A stretch of 41,321 nt of DNA, taken from contig DIXP01000090.1 in NCBI GenBank assembly GCA_002436065.1, positions 1-41,321 on the forward strand, given 5' to 3'. The stretch comes from Chloroflexi bacterium UBA6077. Lineage in GTDB: Bacteria; Chloroflexota; UBA6077. The position numbers were made by a program, and so were the translations under genes. Positions within the stretch are counted from its first letter, which is position 1; each line of letters opens with the position of its first letter. Shown piece after piece: positions 1-8,284 of this stretch. The notes beneath the pieces are model-generated. The model worked only from the letters and a program-made list of their open reading frames with translations. It had not been told where the DNA came from and ran no database searches.

Positions 1-92
1 ATCAACACTCTTTGCAGCCGAGTCCTCTCAGAGGCTGAGACGCCGGGACGCGCCGAGAAGCGTGGCGGCACGATGGTCATCCTATCGCGAAA

Positions 93-117
93 CGGGGCAG
101 ACGACATGTCTGCCCCG
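93..117 (-). terminator. Hairpin terminator after the dppBC / oppF-remnant unit
   Basis: A perfect 10-bp stem (CGGGGCAGAC with GTCTGCCCCG) encloses a 5-base loop. Read on the minus strand it is followed by TTTCGCG, a weak T-tract. It lies about 40 bases after the stop codon of the oppF remnant. The intact oppF has the same arrangement (stop, about 37 bases, strong stem, TTTCGTTTCG). Confidence 0.65.
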
Positions 118-155
118 CTGGTTGAGTCCCTATTCCGCTACCTGATACCGGCTCG

Positions 156-190
156 CTAGATCTTGTCCCAGTAGTGGCACGCGACCCATG
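156..190 (-). pseudogene. 3' stub of a second oppF-type ATPase gene
   Basis: Thirty-three bases (156-188) are identical to the last 33 bases of the intact oppF gene at 11515-11547. They encode the same C-terminal residues WVACHYWDKI and the stop codon. Upstream of this point the frame does not continue into any ATPase sequence: the rest of the open frame gives low-complexity, unrelated residues and soon runs antisense to dppC. I read it as the remnant of an oppF copy that once followed dppC and was lost by deletion or recombination. A terminator-like hairpin is retained just downstream. A recent short gene-conversion patch is the alternative. The repeat is directly visible; its history is inferred. 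Confidence 0.7.
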
Positions 191-339
191 GAAGAAGCTT
201 CAAGCACTGCTCCCACCGCAGAATGTAATGGGAAACGGATGACTCTAGTCCTGACGCCTGGCCAGCAGCACGGAAGCCACGGTGCTTGAGTCGAGAAGGC
301 ACAGACACGATTGGCCAAGCGCATACACTAGCTGAAGTC

Positions 340-1260
340 CTACTTGACGCTCCTGACAAACCTGGGATCCAAGGCATCCCGCAGCGCATCTCCGAGCAGA
401 TTGAAGCCAAGCACCGTCAACAGGATGAACAGTCCAGGAAGAGCAGCCATATGAGGAGCGACGGTGATGAAGTTCCGTCCTGTGGCAAGCATGCTACCCC
501 AGTCAGCTGTAGGGGGCTGAGTACCCAGGCCGAGAAAGCTCATGCTGGCCGTGATTATGATCTTGGAGCCGACATCCAAACTGGCCGCCACGATGATTGG
601 GCCTAGTGCATTCGGTAGGAGATGGGACACCATAATGCGATAGCCCGACGCTCCTAGGGCTCTCGCGGCCTCCACGTACTCTTTCTCCTTGAGAGATAGC
701 ACTACCGACCGAACCATGCGAGCGTAGAGCGGGAACCCCACGATCGCCACGGCAACCATTGTGTTGACTAGACCCGGCCCTAGAGCAGCCACGATAGCAA
801 TAGCAAGTAGCACCGCCGGAAAAGCCATGATGACGTCCGTGGTTCTCATGCACAGGTTGTCTACCCAGCCGCCGAAGTACCCTGCGATTAAACCAACGAT
901 GACGCCAACCACAGCTGCCACGAGCATGGTACCGATTCCCGCTACCAGCGATATCCTCCCACCCCAAAGCAGCCTGCTGAGCATGTCACGCCCCAGGTCG
1001 TCGGTACCTGCAAGAGAAAGGGGTGACAGGGGAGGCAGCAGCCTCGCGGCGGGCTGCACAGCATTAGGATCCTGCAGCGGAAGGAAGGGCGCACTCACAG
1101 ACACAAAGGACAGAAGAGCCAACACCAGCAGTCCGAGGAGCGCGAGCGGATTCAGCCTAATCTGTCTCCAGGCCCGCCTGTAGATGGATTGATGCTCTAT
1201 CCCCGTGCGCACTGGTGGTAACATATCTTGGCCAGCAGCTACCTGAGACACAGACACCAT
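340..1260 (-). CDS. dppC: Peptide/opine-type ABC transporter permease DppC
   Basis: This is an inner-membrane permease of the dipeptide/oligopeptide/nickel ABC family, forming the translocation channel with DppB. The protein has 306 residues from the chosen ATG, which has a G-rich patch just upstream; a GTG six codons earlier is possible. It has an N-terminal membrane segment after a cytoplasmic stretch (NPLALLGLLVLALLSF), the typical large extracytoplasmic loop and further hydrophobic segments. It carries the EAA-loop signature that contacts the ATPase (EAARALGAS followed by HLLPNALGPI), and the usual DALDPR sequence lies near the C terminus. It follows dppB after 34 bases and is probably co-transcribed. 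No intact ATPase gene follows, only an oppF stub. The substrate cannot be read from the permease; its neighbours suggest an N-substituted amino acid or opine. Confidence 0.93.
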   Translation of the reverse strand: MVSVSQVAAGQDMLPPVRTGIEHQSIYRRAWRQIRLNPLALLGLLVLALLSFVSVSAPFLPLQDPNAVQPAARLLPPLSPLSLAGTDDLGRDMLSRLLWGGRISLVAGIGTMLVAAVVGVIVGLIAGYFGGWVDNLCMRTTDVIMAFPAVLLAIAIVAALGPGLVNTMVAVAIVGFPLYARMVRSVVLSLKEKEYVEAARALGASGYRIMVSHLLPNALGPIIVAASLDVGSKIIITASMSFLGLGTQPPTADWGSMLATGRNFITVAPHMAALPGLFILLTVLGFNLLGDALRDALDPRFVRSVK

Positions 1261-1294
1261 CAACCCCCAGCGAAACACTAATTTCGTACTCGCC

Positions 1295-2242
1295 CTAGCT
1301 GTAGCGAATCCTTGGATCTAGGTATCCCAGCATCATGTCTACGAACAAGTTGACCGAAGAGAAGACCAGGGCAATGAACAGTACGCCGCCCTGAACCAGG
1401 AGGAAATCTCTCGTCAGGACGCCCTTGACGATGAGGCTTCCGAGCCCGGGCCAGGCAAAAACTGTCTCCGTAATCACCGCGCCGCCCAGCAGATTCCCCA
1501 CCTGCACCCCAATTACCGTCACGACAGGGATCAAGGCATTCTTGAGCCCATGGCGCAGAATCACCGCACTCTCCCCGAGTCCCTTGGCTGCCGCCGTGCG
1601 GATGTAGTCCTGGCGAATCACCTCCAGCATCGACGCCCGAGTCAACCTAGCCACTATGGCAGTAGCCGGAGCAGCCAGGGTGATCGACGGTAGGACCAGG
1701 TGGCGTGCCAGGTCCGGTAAGTCTCCTCCACTTGGAGAAACCATACCTGCTGGCGGCAGCCATCGCAGAGACAGGGAGAAACAGAGAATCAGCATGATGC
1801 CCAGCCAGAAGACCGGCATACTGACGCCAAAAAGGGCCAACAGCATGGACAACCTGTCCAAGATTGAGTGCTCGCGCACACTGGAGATGACACCGAGAAA
1901 GATCCCCATGATGGTGGACATGAACAGGGCCACTACAGCGAGCAGGGCAGTGGCCTGGAAGCGGTTCAACACCTCGTCTAACACAGGCTGTCCAAGCCAA
2001 ATGGACCGGCCGAAGTCCCCATGAAGCACGTTTCCCAACCAGTACGCGTACCTTAGCGGCAGCGCCTGGTCGAGTCCCAACTCTGCCCTCAGCTGCGCCA
2101 CCGCCTCGGGCGTAGCATCGTGGCCCAGCATTATCATGGCGGGGTCTCCAGGCGCCAGATTCATGATCAGAAACACCACAATCGTGACCCCCAGGAGAAC
2201 CGGCATCATGAAAGCGATGCGCCGCAGAAAGTACCTAACCAA
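1295..2242 (-). CDS. dppB: Peptide/opine-type ABC transporter permease DppB
   Basis: This integral membrane permease is the partner of DppC in a dipeptide/oligopeptide-type importer. The 315-residue protein starts at TTG, supported by GGGGAGG six bases upstream. The first 30 residues form a membrane segment and run into the family-typical start FLIMNLAPGDP. The EAA loop for ATPase contact is IRTAAAKGLGE followed by HGLKNALIPV, and the protein ends with the usual MMLGYLDPRIRYS. No convincing promoter was found in the 448 bases upstream. The gene may be read from an unrecognised promoter there or by read-through from the opine dehydrogenase operon. Family assignment is secure; substrate is unknown. 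Confidence 0.94.
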   Translation of the reverse strand: MVRYFLRRIAFMMPVLLGVTIVVFLIMNLAPGDPAMIMLGHDATPEAVAQLRAELGLDQALPLRYAYWLGNVLHGDFGRSIWLGQPVLDEVLNRFQATALLAVVALFMSTIMGIFLGVISSVREHSILDRLSMLLALFGVSMPVFWLGIMLILCFSLSLRWLPPAGMVSPSGGDLPDLARHLVLPSITLAAPATAIVARLTRASMLEVIRQDYIRTAAAKGLGESAVILRHGLKNALIPVVTVIGVQVGNLLGGAVITETVFAWPGLGSLIVKGVLTRDFLLVQGGVLFIALVFSSVNLFVDMMLGYLDPRIRYS

Positions 2243-2498
2243 GGTTGACCTCCCCTCTGATCAGGTTGGTTCCAGTGCTAGGTCTTCGTATCTGGGATTA
2301 TGAATGATCTGCTTCGAAGGAGTAGGAGTGAGGGTCTCCCGCAGTGGCGCAGGCTCTGCCTTTGCCCCTCTAGGGACTAGTCCGCAGAGAGGATACCGAA
2401 TGGAGAACAGACTGTCCATAGGATTTCTGCCTCCTGTGCACTCACAATCCCACAGTTTGGTGCGCCACAGTCTGAGAGCCGAGACTACTGTCTCGCTC

Positions 2499-2596
2499 CT
2501 AAGCATGTATCCATAAGTCTGGCACGCCCGACCGGGCACCCCCTGACCGCCAGACGCGGTGAATAGGACATGCCTTTGTAATGGATACGTGCTTAG
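2499..2596. repeat. Inverted repeat pair, 18-bp arms, 62 bp apart
   Basis: The left arm CTAAGCATGTATCCATAA (2499-2516) matches the reverse complement of the right arm (2579-2596) at 16 of 18 positions. CGCT lies just outside both ends. It could be a pair of regulator sites or the ends of a tiny non-coding mobile element (about 98 bp). Nothing else here identifies it. Confidence 0.5.
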
Positions 2597-2629
2597 CGCT
2601 GACCCGTAGGAATCTGTCTCTGTGACTCA

Positions 2630-2656
2630 GCGAGGAGGCACTAACTGCCTCCTCGC
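2630..2656 (-). terminator. Hairpin after the opine dehydrogenase gene
   Basis: A perfect 11-bp stem (GCGAGGAGGCA with TGCCTCCTCGC) and 5-base loop start 35 bases downstream of the stop codon. No T-run follows on either strand. It may end transcription of the binding protein-amidohydrolase-dehydrogenase operon only partly, or act as an RNA-stabilising hairpin. Confidence 0.5.
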
Positions 2657-2690
2657 GCGAGAACTCCACCACTCTCTTCGTCGCGAAGAG

Positions 2691-3776
2691 TTACTTGACG
2701 TACTCCAGCAGTTGGCTCCTGCTCATCCCAGCCAAGCCCATCTTGTCTGCGGTTCGGCCAATCTTCCAGTAGTCCTCGCCGTTGGCCGTGCCTGCCAGCC
2801 AGATCATGGTGCGGAAGCCGGGTGTAGGGACATCGAGCAGTTCACCTAGAGACGCCACGGGAACCATCCCGTAGGGCACATCCTCAGTCACATACCGGAA
2901 CTTCATGCTGTCTGGAGCAGTCTGGACACCATAGTTCTTGCATGCGTGGACGGTCTCGTAGCAGTTGGTCGCTGGAACTCCATAGAAGTCACTCAGAATC
3001 TCAGGAAGCGACCTGCCGGGGAGGCCCAGTGCCCGTTCCACCGTCTGCTTCTCCGCATCCAGGGTATCCATTATCCTCCCCACACTGGGGGTAACGTCGT
3101 AGTAGCTGTTTCTGTACGGCCCTATCTGCTCGATACGGCTCATGTTCATAAGAGTGGTCGTAGGGTGCATGATAGTGGCTGGAAGCCGCAGTGCTGTCTC
3201 GAACAGATTGTTGGTGGCCACGAACTGAGGGTAGACCTGGTTAATGATCTTGAGAGCTTCCTCATTGCGCGCAGCTGGGATCGTGGAGAAGAACATCTTC
3301 TTCTTGCCTGCCTTGAGCCACACTCGACCTGGGCCGCGCATCCTACACGCATAGAATAGGGTGGCCGTCTCTCCCACTATCAACTCGCCCTCACGGCCGG
3401 CATCCCTGAGCATCTTGGTAAACACTAGCGAGCCCAACCGTCCGGGGTTGAACACCACGATCTGCCCTGTCTTGGCGCAACCCACCAACTCGCGCATGAA
3501 GGCTTCCTGGGCATAGGCCGGAACCACTACCATGATCAGCTGGGCCCCGTCCACCGCCTCGGCGATGTTGGTGGTAGCCATGGCAACCTTGGCGAATCCA
3601 GGGGTGCCCCCCATGGGGGCTAGTCCCGCCAGGTGAATGCCACCCATCACCCGCACGGAAGCGATGTTGTCGGCAAACTCCGGCAACTCGGCCATTCGGA
3701 TCTCATGCCCGGCCAACGCAAGGTCTGCGGACATGGCATGGGCACCGTTTCCAGCACCTAGAACTGCGATCTTCAT
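2691..3776 (-). CDS. NAD/NADP-dependent opine dehydrogenase family protein
   Basis: Members of this family (octopine/nopaline dehydrogenases, CENDH) reversibly couple an amino acid and a 2-oxo acid into a secondary amine, or split it, with NAD(P)H. The protein has 361 residues, close to the 359 of CENDH. The Rossmann start is GAGNGAHAMSADLA (residues 8-20). The C-terminal catalytic domain shows HPTTTLMN with His204 and RYVTEDVPYG with Asp299. The His-Asp spacing of 95 equals that of the catalytic pair His202/Asp297 known from CENDH. The ATG has AAGGAG upstream. It is the third gene of an operon with a binding protein and an amidohydrolase, with gaps of 11 and 21 bases. Family is clear; the amine and oxo-acid substrates are not known. 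In this context breakdown of an imported opine-like compound is more likely than synthesis. Confidence 0.88.
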   Translation of the reverse strand: MKIAVLGAGNGAHAMSADLALAGHEIRMAELPEFADNIASVRVMGGIHLAGLAPMGGTPGFAKVAMATTNIAEAVDGAQLIMVVVPAYAQEAFMRELVGCAKTGQIVVFNPGRLGSLVFTKMLRDAGREGELIVGETATLFYACRMRGPGRVWLKAGKKKMFFSTIPAARNEEALKIINQVYPQFVATNNLFETALRLPATIMHPTTTLMNMSRIEQIGPYRNSYYDVTPSVGRIMDTLDAEKQTVERALGLPGRSLPEILSDFYGVPATNCYETVHACKNYGVQTAPDSMKFRYVTEDVPYGMVPVASLGELLDVPTPGFRTMIWLAGTANGEDYWKIGRTADKMGLAGMSRSQLLEYVK

Positions 3777-3797
3777 CTGACTCTCCTTCGGTTCTGA

Positions 3798-5162
3798 CTA
3801 ACTAGCATAGGTGAGCCAACTACAGTTGGCCACCACTCTTCCGCCTATGATTACGGCCTCCACTCGACCGATGTTCTTGTCGTCGGCTATCACGATATCT
3901 GCTACCTTACCTGGCGCCAAAAACCCGCGGTTGGGGGCGGCGCGATGGAAGATCTTGGCCACGTTGCCCGTGGCCATAGCTACACCCTGAGGCAGAGAGC
4001 AGCGCCCACGCTTCACAAGGAAGTGAATGCACTCCAGCACCCCATCCCAGTGTCCCGCACCGTAATCGGTCGAGAGCGTATCCACCAACCCCTCTGACAC
4101 CAGAGCCTCCAAACGCTCGGGGAAATTGCGCCAGAGAGTAACCACTCCATCCAGGGTAGAGACATCGATCACCACACCAAGGTCACGCATCTCTCGGGCA
4201 ACCTTGACGCACTCCTCAATATCGAACATGTTGTGGTTCGAATGTCCGGCAACCAGCACCGCAGGGGTTCCCTGATACTTCTTTCCGAGGGCAATGAGTC
4301 GCTGAGCCGATACCGCGGAGTTATGGAACACCGCAGGAACACCGGTTCTCGCACTCACCTCGCTCGCCTCGTCAAAACCCTGAAGTGCAGAGGTGACAGG
4401 AGGCAGGGCTATCTCGTATATTATGTCCCGAGCCCGCTCCGGCGAGACCTTGCCCTCCAGGCCAGCCTTGCGAAGGGCTGCCTCCATGTTCTCCACGCGG
4501 TACTCTTCCGGCCGCATGTATCGGCCGATGGCCGCTACCTTGATGCCTTTAGCAAGAGGGGCATCAACCTCGACCCCAGTCTCTGCAAGAAAGGCATTAG
4601 GCAGCAGCATGTAGTCCTGGACACCGCCACCCAAGGTCGGCCCTCCCGCCATTTCGCCTATCAACACCGCCCCAGCTTCGAGCATGGCCTCAGGTGTCGT
4701 CGAGAGATGCTCGCCCTTCAACCCTGCGCCGTCGACAATCTGAGCAGCGCGGATGTTGGAGGGAACGTGTCCAGTCCCTGCTTTGATGTTCATAGGGTGC
4801 CGAGAGTTGACCTCTTCAACGTCAGCCACCGTGTGAAGGCCACACACGTTCACAAGAGTGGTCGTACCTTGGAGCATGAAGCGGTCGGCGTTGCGAAGAG
4901 CGCGGTCAAGGGATAGCGGATTTGTTCCACTGGGAAACAGGGGCCCAAGGGCACAACCGTGGGCATGGTTGTTTATGGTTCCAGGAATGACGTAGAAGCC
5001 CCTCGCATCGATGGTCTTCGCGACAACCGCTTCCGCCGGCACCTTGTCCGTGCCCTGTTCGACTCCTTGGATCAGGCCCTTGTCCACCCAGACTGAGGCT
5101 TGCTTCATCACCATCGTCCCATCACCTGTAACGACGGTTGCATTCTTGATCAGCAGATCCAC
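3798..5162 (-). CDS. Amidohydrolase-superfamily enzyme, enamidase-like
   Basis: This metal-dependent hydrolase probably acts on a C-N bond of the imported substrate. It has 454 residues and starts at GTG with GGAGG seven bases upstream. The composite N- and C-terminal beta-sandwich surrounds the barrel, as in the superfamily: residues 1-60 end in ARGFYVIPG, and the C terminus has LAPGKVADIVIAD. Metal-ligand candidates are His66 and His68 (NNHAHG), Glu170 (LIGEMAGG) as a possible bridging glutamate in place of the carboxylated lysine, His280, His307 or His310 (GHSNHN), and Asp366 (STDYG). A bridging Glu is known from Eubacterium enamidase, hence the tentative subtype. Hydantoinase- or imidazolonepropionase-like activity cannot be excluded. 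It is the second gene of the operon, between the binding protein and the opine dehydrogenase. Confidence 0.82.
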   Translation of the reverse strand: MDLLIKNATVVTGDGTMVMKQASVWVDKGLIQGVEQGTDKVPAEAVVAKTIDARGFYVIPGTINNHAHGCALGPLFPSGTNPLSLDRALRNADRFMLQGTTTLVNVCGLHTVADVEEVNSRHPMNIKAGTGHVPSNIRAAQIVDGAGLKGEHLSTTPEAMLEAGAVLIGEMAGGPTLGGGVQDYMLLPNAFLAETGVEVDAPLAKGIKVAAIGRYMRPEEYRVENMEAALRKAGLEGKVSPERARDIIYEIALPPVTSALQGFDEASEVSARTGVPAVFHNSAVSAQRLIALGKKYQGTPAVLVAGHSNHNMFDIEECVKVAREMRDLGVVIDVSTLDGVVTLWRNFPERLEALVSEGLVDTLSTDYGAGHWDGVLECIHFLVKRGRCSLPQGVAMATGNVAKIFHRAAPNRGFLAPGKVADIVIADDKNIGRVEAVIIGGRVVANCSWLTYAS

Positions 5163-5173
5163 TCTCTCGCCTC

Positions 5174-6853
5174 CTACTTGACGTAGCTGATCCCGTCCAC
5201 ACGGAGGGCAGAGTTCGGGTGGAGCCTCACGCCGCTCAAACCCTTCCGCTGGGCGTTGTACAGAATCTCGTGATCGACAAAGACCCAGGGAGCATCCTCA
5301 GAGATCCTCTTCTGCAGCAACCTGTGGACCTCCGTTCGCCGCTTGGGATCGGTACTCTGTGAGGACTCGTCAATCAGCTTGTCCACCTCGTCGCTGGCGT
5401 AGAAGCCGTAGTTGGTGGTGGCACGCTTCGTGTGGAAAGCTGTTAGGAGAAGATTCTCGGGATCACCACCGGAGGGATTGGTGGCACGAGCAGCCAGATC
5501 GAAGTCGCCCTTGACCCAAATATCGTTGGCGGCAGCGAACTCGACTGTCTTGATCTCCACATTGACTCCAACGGCCTTCCAGTTCGCCTGCATGAGGGTC
5601 GCCATCGCCGTAGGCTGCTGCATCCCGGCGCCAGAAGTCGGCACGATGAAAGTCGTATTGAAACCGTTAGGGAAGCCTGCCTCCGCCAGCAACTCCTTCG
5701 ACTTCTGGGGATTGTATGGATAGCCCTCAAGGCTGGGATCGTAGGCATCTCCGAACACCGGCCCCAACGGCCCCTTGGCGGCGACGCCAGCCCCCCTCAG
5801 GATGCTCTTTACCAGGGACTCCTTGTCGATAGCGTAGTTAAGGGCGCGACGTACCCGGACATCCTCGAAGGGCTTCCGCTTGAAGTTGAAGTAGACGTAC
5901 CATATGCTCGGAAGCTTCAACTCTTGGACCACTATATTGGAGTCCCGGCTGAGTATGTCTAGCATGTCGGGCGGAACGGCGTAGATCCAATCCGCAGTGC
6001 CGGTCTGGAGAGCGGTTACCCTCGGCTGCGACTCCGGAATGCCCATGAGTACTACCTGCTTCACCTTGGGAGCGCCGGCCCAGTAGCCGTCGTTGGCCTC
6101 GTAGACGAGCTGCTTTCCCTTCTCCCACGAGGCGAACTTGTAGCGTCCGGTACCGACGGGGTGCAACGGGAAATCCTTTCCCCACTTCTCAGCAGCAGCT
6201 GGGCTGATGATCCAAGCAGAGTTGTGGCTGGCCAGGGTGTCCAGAATGATGGACCAACGCTCCTTCAACTGGAATCGCACGGTCGTGTCGTCCACCACCT
6301 GAACCTCCTCGATGAGGTTCCATCGGGACGTGCCAAAGGGGAAGCTGCCCAGGTCTTTGTTGGGCTTGAGCTGCCGGTCAAAAGAAAACTTGACCGCCTG
6401 CGCGTTGAAGGGGGTGTCGTCGTGGAATTTGACACCCTTGCGCAGGTAGAAGGTGTAGCTGAGTCCGTCGGGCGACACATCCCATTTCTCAGCGAGGGCT
6501 GGCTCCAGCGCAAAGGTATCCGAATTGTACTGCAGGAGACTCTCGAAGACTGGTTGGGCGCACCGACGCGAGGTAACCTCACGAATCTGGTGCGGGTCCA
6601 TTATGACGGGCTCGGCATCCATGCCGATGATCACCCGCTCCGCACTTGGCGATGCGACCTTGGCCGACTGGGCCGCAGGCCCAGGAACATTCCCACCCCC
6701 AGTAGACGGAGCCTCGCCTTTCGGGGGAGGACTAGTGGAAGTAGTGGCTGGCTGAGCACAAGCGGCGAGCAAGCCGCCGCCCGCGAGGAGCACCGCGCTC
6801 CCCATGAACTGTCGTCGAGTGATCCGAGTGAAGTGCCGGTCGGTCGGTTCCAT
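5174..6853 (-). CDS. Tat-exported lipoprotein, family 5 extracellular solute-binding protein
   Basis: This is the substrate receptor of a dipeptide/opine/nickel-type ABC importer. It has 559 residues, normal for the SBP_bac_5 family. The signal region has a twin-arginine motif (TRRQFMG, Arg13-Arg14), a hydrophobic stretch and a lipobox LLAAC with Cys32, so it should be folded, exported by Tat and lipid-anchored outside the membrane. A Pro/Ser/Thr/Gly-rich linker follows. The mature part shows the family pattern LAEKWDVSPDGLSYTFYLRK around residues 120-140, then VRRALNYAID. The ATG has GGAGG seven bases upstream. It opens the operon with the amidohydrolase and opine dehydrogenase, and its promoter (6960-6988) carries the shared palindrome. 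The ligand is unknown; the downstream enzymes suggest an N-substituted amino acid or amide. Confidence 0.93.
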   Translation of the reverse strand: MEPTDRHFTRITRRQFMGSAVLLAGGGLLAACAQPATTSTSPPPKGEAPSTGGGNVPGPAAQSAKVASPSAERVIIGMDAEPVIMDPHQIREVTSRRCAQPVFESLLQYNSDTFALEPALAEKWDVSPDGLSYTFYLRKGVKFHDDTPFNAQAVKFSFDRQLKPNKDLGSFPFGTSRWNLIEEVQVVDDTTVRFQLKERWSIILDTLASHNSAWIISPAAAEKWGKDFPLHPVGTGRYKFASWEKGKQLVYEANDGYWAGAPKVKQVVLMGIPESQPRVTALQTGTADWIYAVPPDMLDILSRDSNIVVQELKLPSIWYVYFNFKRKPFEDVRVRRALNYAIDKESLVKSILRGAGVAAKGPLGPVFGDAYDPSLEGYPYNPQKSKELLAEAGFPNGFNTTFIVPTSGAGMQQPTAMATLMQANWKAVGVNVEIKTVEFAAANDIWVKGDFDLAARATNPSGGDPENLLLTAFHTKRATTNYGFYASDEVDKLIDESSQSTDPKRRTEVHRLLQKRISEDAPWVFVDHEILYNAQRKGLSGVRLHPNSALRVDGISYVK

Positions 6854-6949
6854 GCTGGTGCCTCCAACTTATGAAGTCTTGGTCAGCGCACAAAGAGCCA
6901 GGAAACGCCGGTTACTACACGCTTAGATCAGTTGGAAACGAGCCTAATA

Positions 6950-6988
6950 ATGTGGCACACCGTACCACATAGCGCCAACAGTGTCAAC
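6950..6988 (-). promoter_or_regulatory. Promoter with overlapping palindromic operator for the binding-protein operon
   Basis: On the minus strand there is a TTGACA box (6983-6988), a 17-bp spacer ending in GG, and TACGGT (6960-6965). An imperfect palindrome centred on 6961 (ATGTGG...CCACAT outer arms) covers the -10 box. The site begins 97 bp upstream of the binding-protein start. The same arrangement occurs at two other promoters in this island. Binding by the nearby IclR protein is inferred. Confidence 0.68.
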
Positions 6989-6993
6989 GAGCC

Positions 6994-8133
6994 CTACTGC
7001 TGGGCGAATCGCCCCGGTCTGTAAGGTTCCAGCTCGGCTACGTCTCCCCCGGTTAGCTCCTCAGTGATCAGAAGGGCTAGACGCGCTGACAGAGTGACGC
7101 CGCTGTGGGTAACAACGGTGTACAAACCAGAGACCTCCGGTTCGAAGCCAACGATGGTCTTCCCATCTTTGGGCATAGGCCTGACACCGGTCCTGATGGA
7201 CTCAGCCGGTATTCGCTTCAAATTGGGGACGACAATGCGAGCACGCTCCATGACCTCCTGGACAACGGGCGAATTGGATGGCAACGGCTGGTCGTCCACC
7301 AGGTGACCGTCCACCTCTTCATGGCGCAGCATCAGACGGCCGCCGCCGTCGGGTCTTATGGTTACCTCAGGGGAGTGGATGACAGCCTTGATGCAGACAG
7401 GGGCCGGAGGCGTCACCAACGTGAAGCCAAGGGTATGATCGATGGAGATCTTGACTCCAGCGAGTTCTGCCACACTGTCAGACTGAGGCCCTGCGGCATT
7501 GATCACCAGATCGGCAGCGATCTGCCGCCCGTCCTCCAGGGTCACCCCAGCAACCTCGCCCGGTCGCCCAAGAAATTGCACGACGTTCCCGTTCTCATAC
7601 GTCGCGCCGTAGCGAACTACCGCAGCGCGCAGCGCACCGTGCACCATGGGTACAGGATCGAGAGTACCCTCGCGAGGGCAGTAGTAGACCTCCGGAACCT
7701 TCTCCGGATCGATCCAGAGGTCAGGTTCCAGCTCCCGCATCGCCGCTTCAGGAGTAGTCTCGTCGACACGGAAACCCCAATCTCGCAGCCTCTTGACCTT
7801 TGATCGCAAGGTGCCGAGACTGTCTTTGCGAGCTGCGTGCTCCCAATGAAGACCGCCTTGAATGTGCACCCAGTCGCCGTCGAGTTCGTCGGCAAGATCG
7901 AGGTGATCTCGCACCGACATGACATTCAGGCGATGGTAGTGCTTGGGAGGCTTGTTGAAGCCATTGAGCCATGCGAAGGACTTCGAGGTAGTCCCGGATC
8001 CAGGATATAGCCGCTCGACCGCCGTAACTCGCGCACCGGCCTGAGCAAGACGGTAGGTCAGAGCAGCACCGACCGCGCCCGCCCCAATCACGACAATCTG
8101 GCTGCCCTTCAGATAATCGGATGCCAGCACCAT
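6994..8133 (-). CDS. FAD-dependent oxidoreductase, D-amino-acid/sarcosine oxidase (DAO) family
   Basis: This flavoenzyme is expected to oxidise a primary or secondary amine, such as an N-substituted amino acid, to an imine. The 379-residue protein starts the FAD-binding fold with VIGAGAVGAALTYRLAQAG near residues 14-32, followed by Glu at the end of the second strand (AVER). Other DAO landmarks are VINAAGPQSDSVAELAG and a C-terminal TVVTHSGVTLSARLALLI flavin loop. It lacks the GcvT-like domain of dimethylglycine dehydrogenase, so it resembles the single-domain sarcosine/octopine-oxidase type. It is transcribed divergently from etfBA, and both promoters carry the same operator. ETF as electron acceptor is an attractive inference; a true oxygen-using oxidase is the alternative. 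The exact substrate is unknown. Confidence 0.85.
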   Translation of the reverse strand: MVLASDYLKGSQIVVIGAGAVGAALTYRLAQAGARVTAVERLYPGSGTTSKSFAWLNGFNKPPKHYHRLNVMSVRDHLDLADELDGDWVHIQGGLHWEHAARKDSLGTLRSKVKRLRDWGFRVDETTPEAAMRELEPDLWIDPEKVPEVYYCPREGTLDPVPMVHGALRAAVVRYGATYENGNVVQFLGRPGEVAGVTLEDGRQIAADLVINAAGPQSDSVAELAGVKISIDHTLGFTLVTPPAPVCIKAVIHSPEVTIRPDGGGRLMLRHEEVDGHLVDDQPLPSNSPVVQEVMERARIVVPNLKRIPAESIRTGVRPMPKDGKTIVGFEPEVSGLYTVVTHSGVTLSARLALLITEELTGGDVAELEPYRPGRFAQQ

Positions 8134-8229
8134 CTAAGCTTTGACCCCCCTTTCTACCTGCGACGCAATCCGCCGCGACCCAAGTATCTTACCGTGCTCT
8201 TCTTCACCCTTCTGGGGCAGTGCCCTCCG

Positions 8230-8268
8230 TATATGGTACACTGTACCGTATATCGACATACAAGTCAA
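8230..8268 (-). promoter_or_regulatory. Promoter with palindromic operator for the FAD oxidoreductase gene
   Basis: On the minus strand: TTGACT (8263-8268), 17-bp spacer ending in GG, TACAGT (8240-8245). A near-perfect 23-bp palindrome (8230-8252; core GGTACACTGTACC, one mismatched pair) covers the -10 box and part of the spacer. It begins 97 bp upstream of the start codon, the same distance as at the binding-protein promoter. Confidence 0.75.
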
Positions 8269-8284
8269 CATCCTTGTGGATGCA

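Larger units (their letters stand above)
2243..2690. other. 448-bp gap between the opine dehydrogenase gene and dppB
   Basis: No credible gene was found. Short open frames on both strands (for example 2261-2539 minus and 2304-2516 plus) lack family resemblance and good ribosome sites. The stretch holds a terminator-like hairpin (2630-2656), an 18-bp inverted repeat (2499-2516 with 2579-2596) and a small hairpin, CGAGAC-TACT-GTCTCG, near 2480-2495. It should contain the dppBC promoter, but I could not identify one with confidence. Confidence 0.5.

Noticed and set aside
1..92. Possible tRNA or other RNA gene at the left edge
   Set aside because: Some short complementary stretches, but no cloverleaf, no conserved T-loop sequence and no CCA-type end.
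2261..2539. 92-codon open frame on the minus strand in the gap before dppB
   Set aside because: No recognisable family, no clear ribosome site, unusual composition, and it overlaps an open frame on the other strand of similar quality.
6994..8133. Dimethylglycine/sarcosine dehydrogenase assignment for the FAD oxidoreductase
   Set aside because: The protein has only the DAO domain and lacks the GcvT-like folate domain, so a specific substrate name is not justified.
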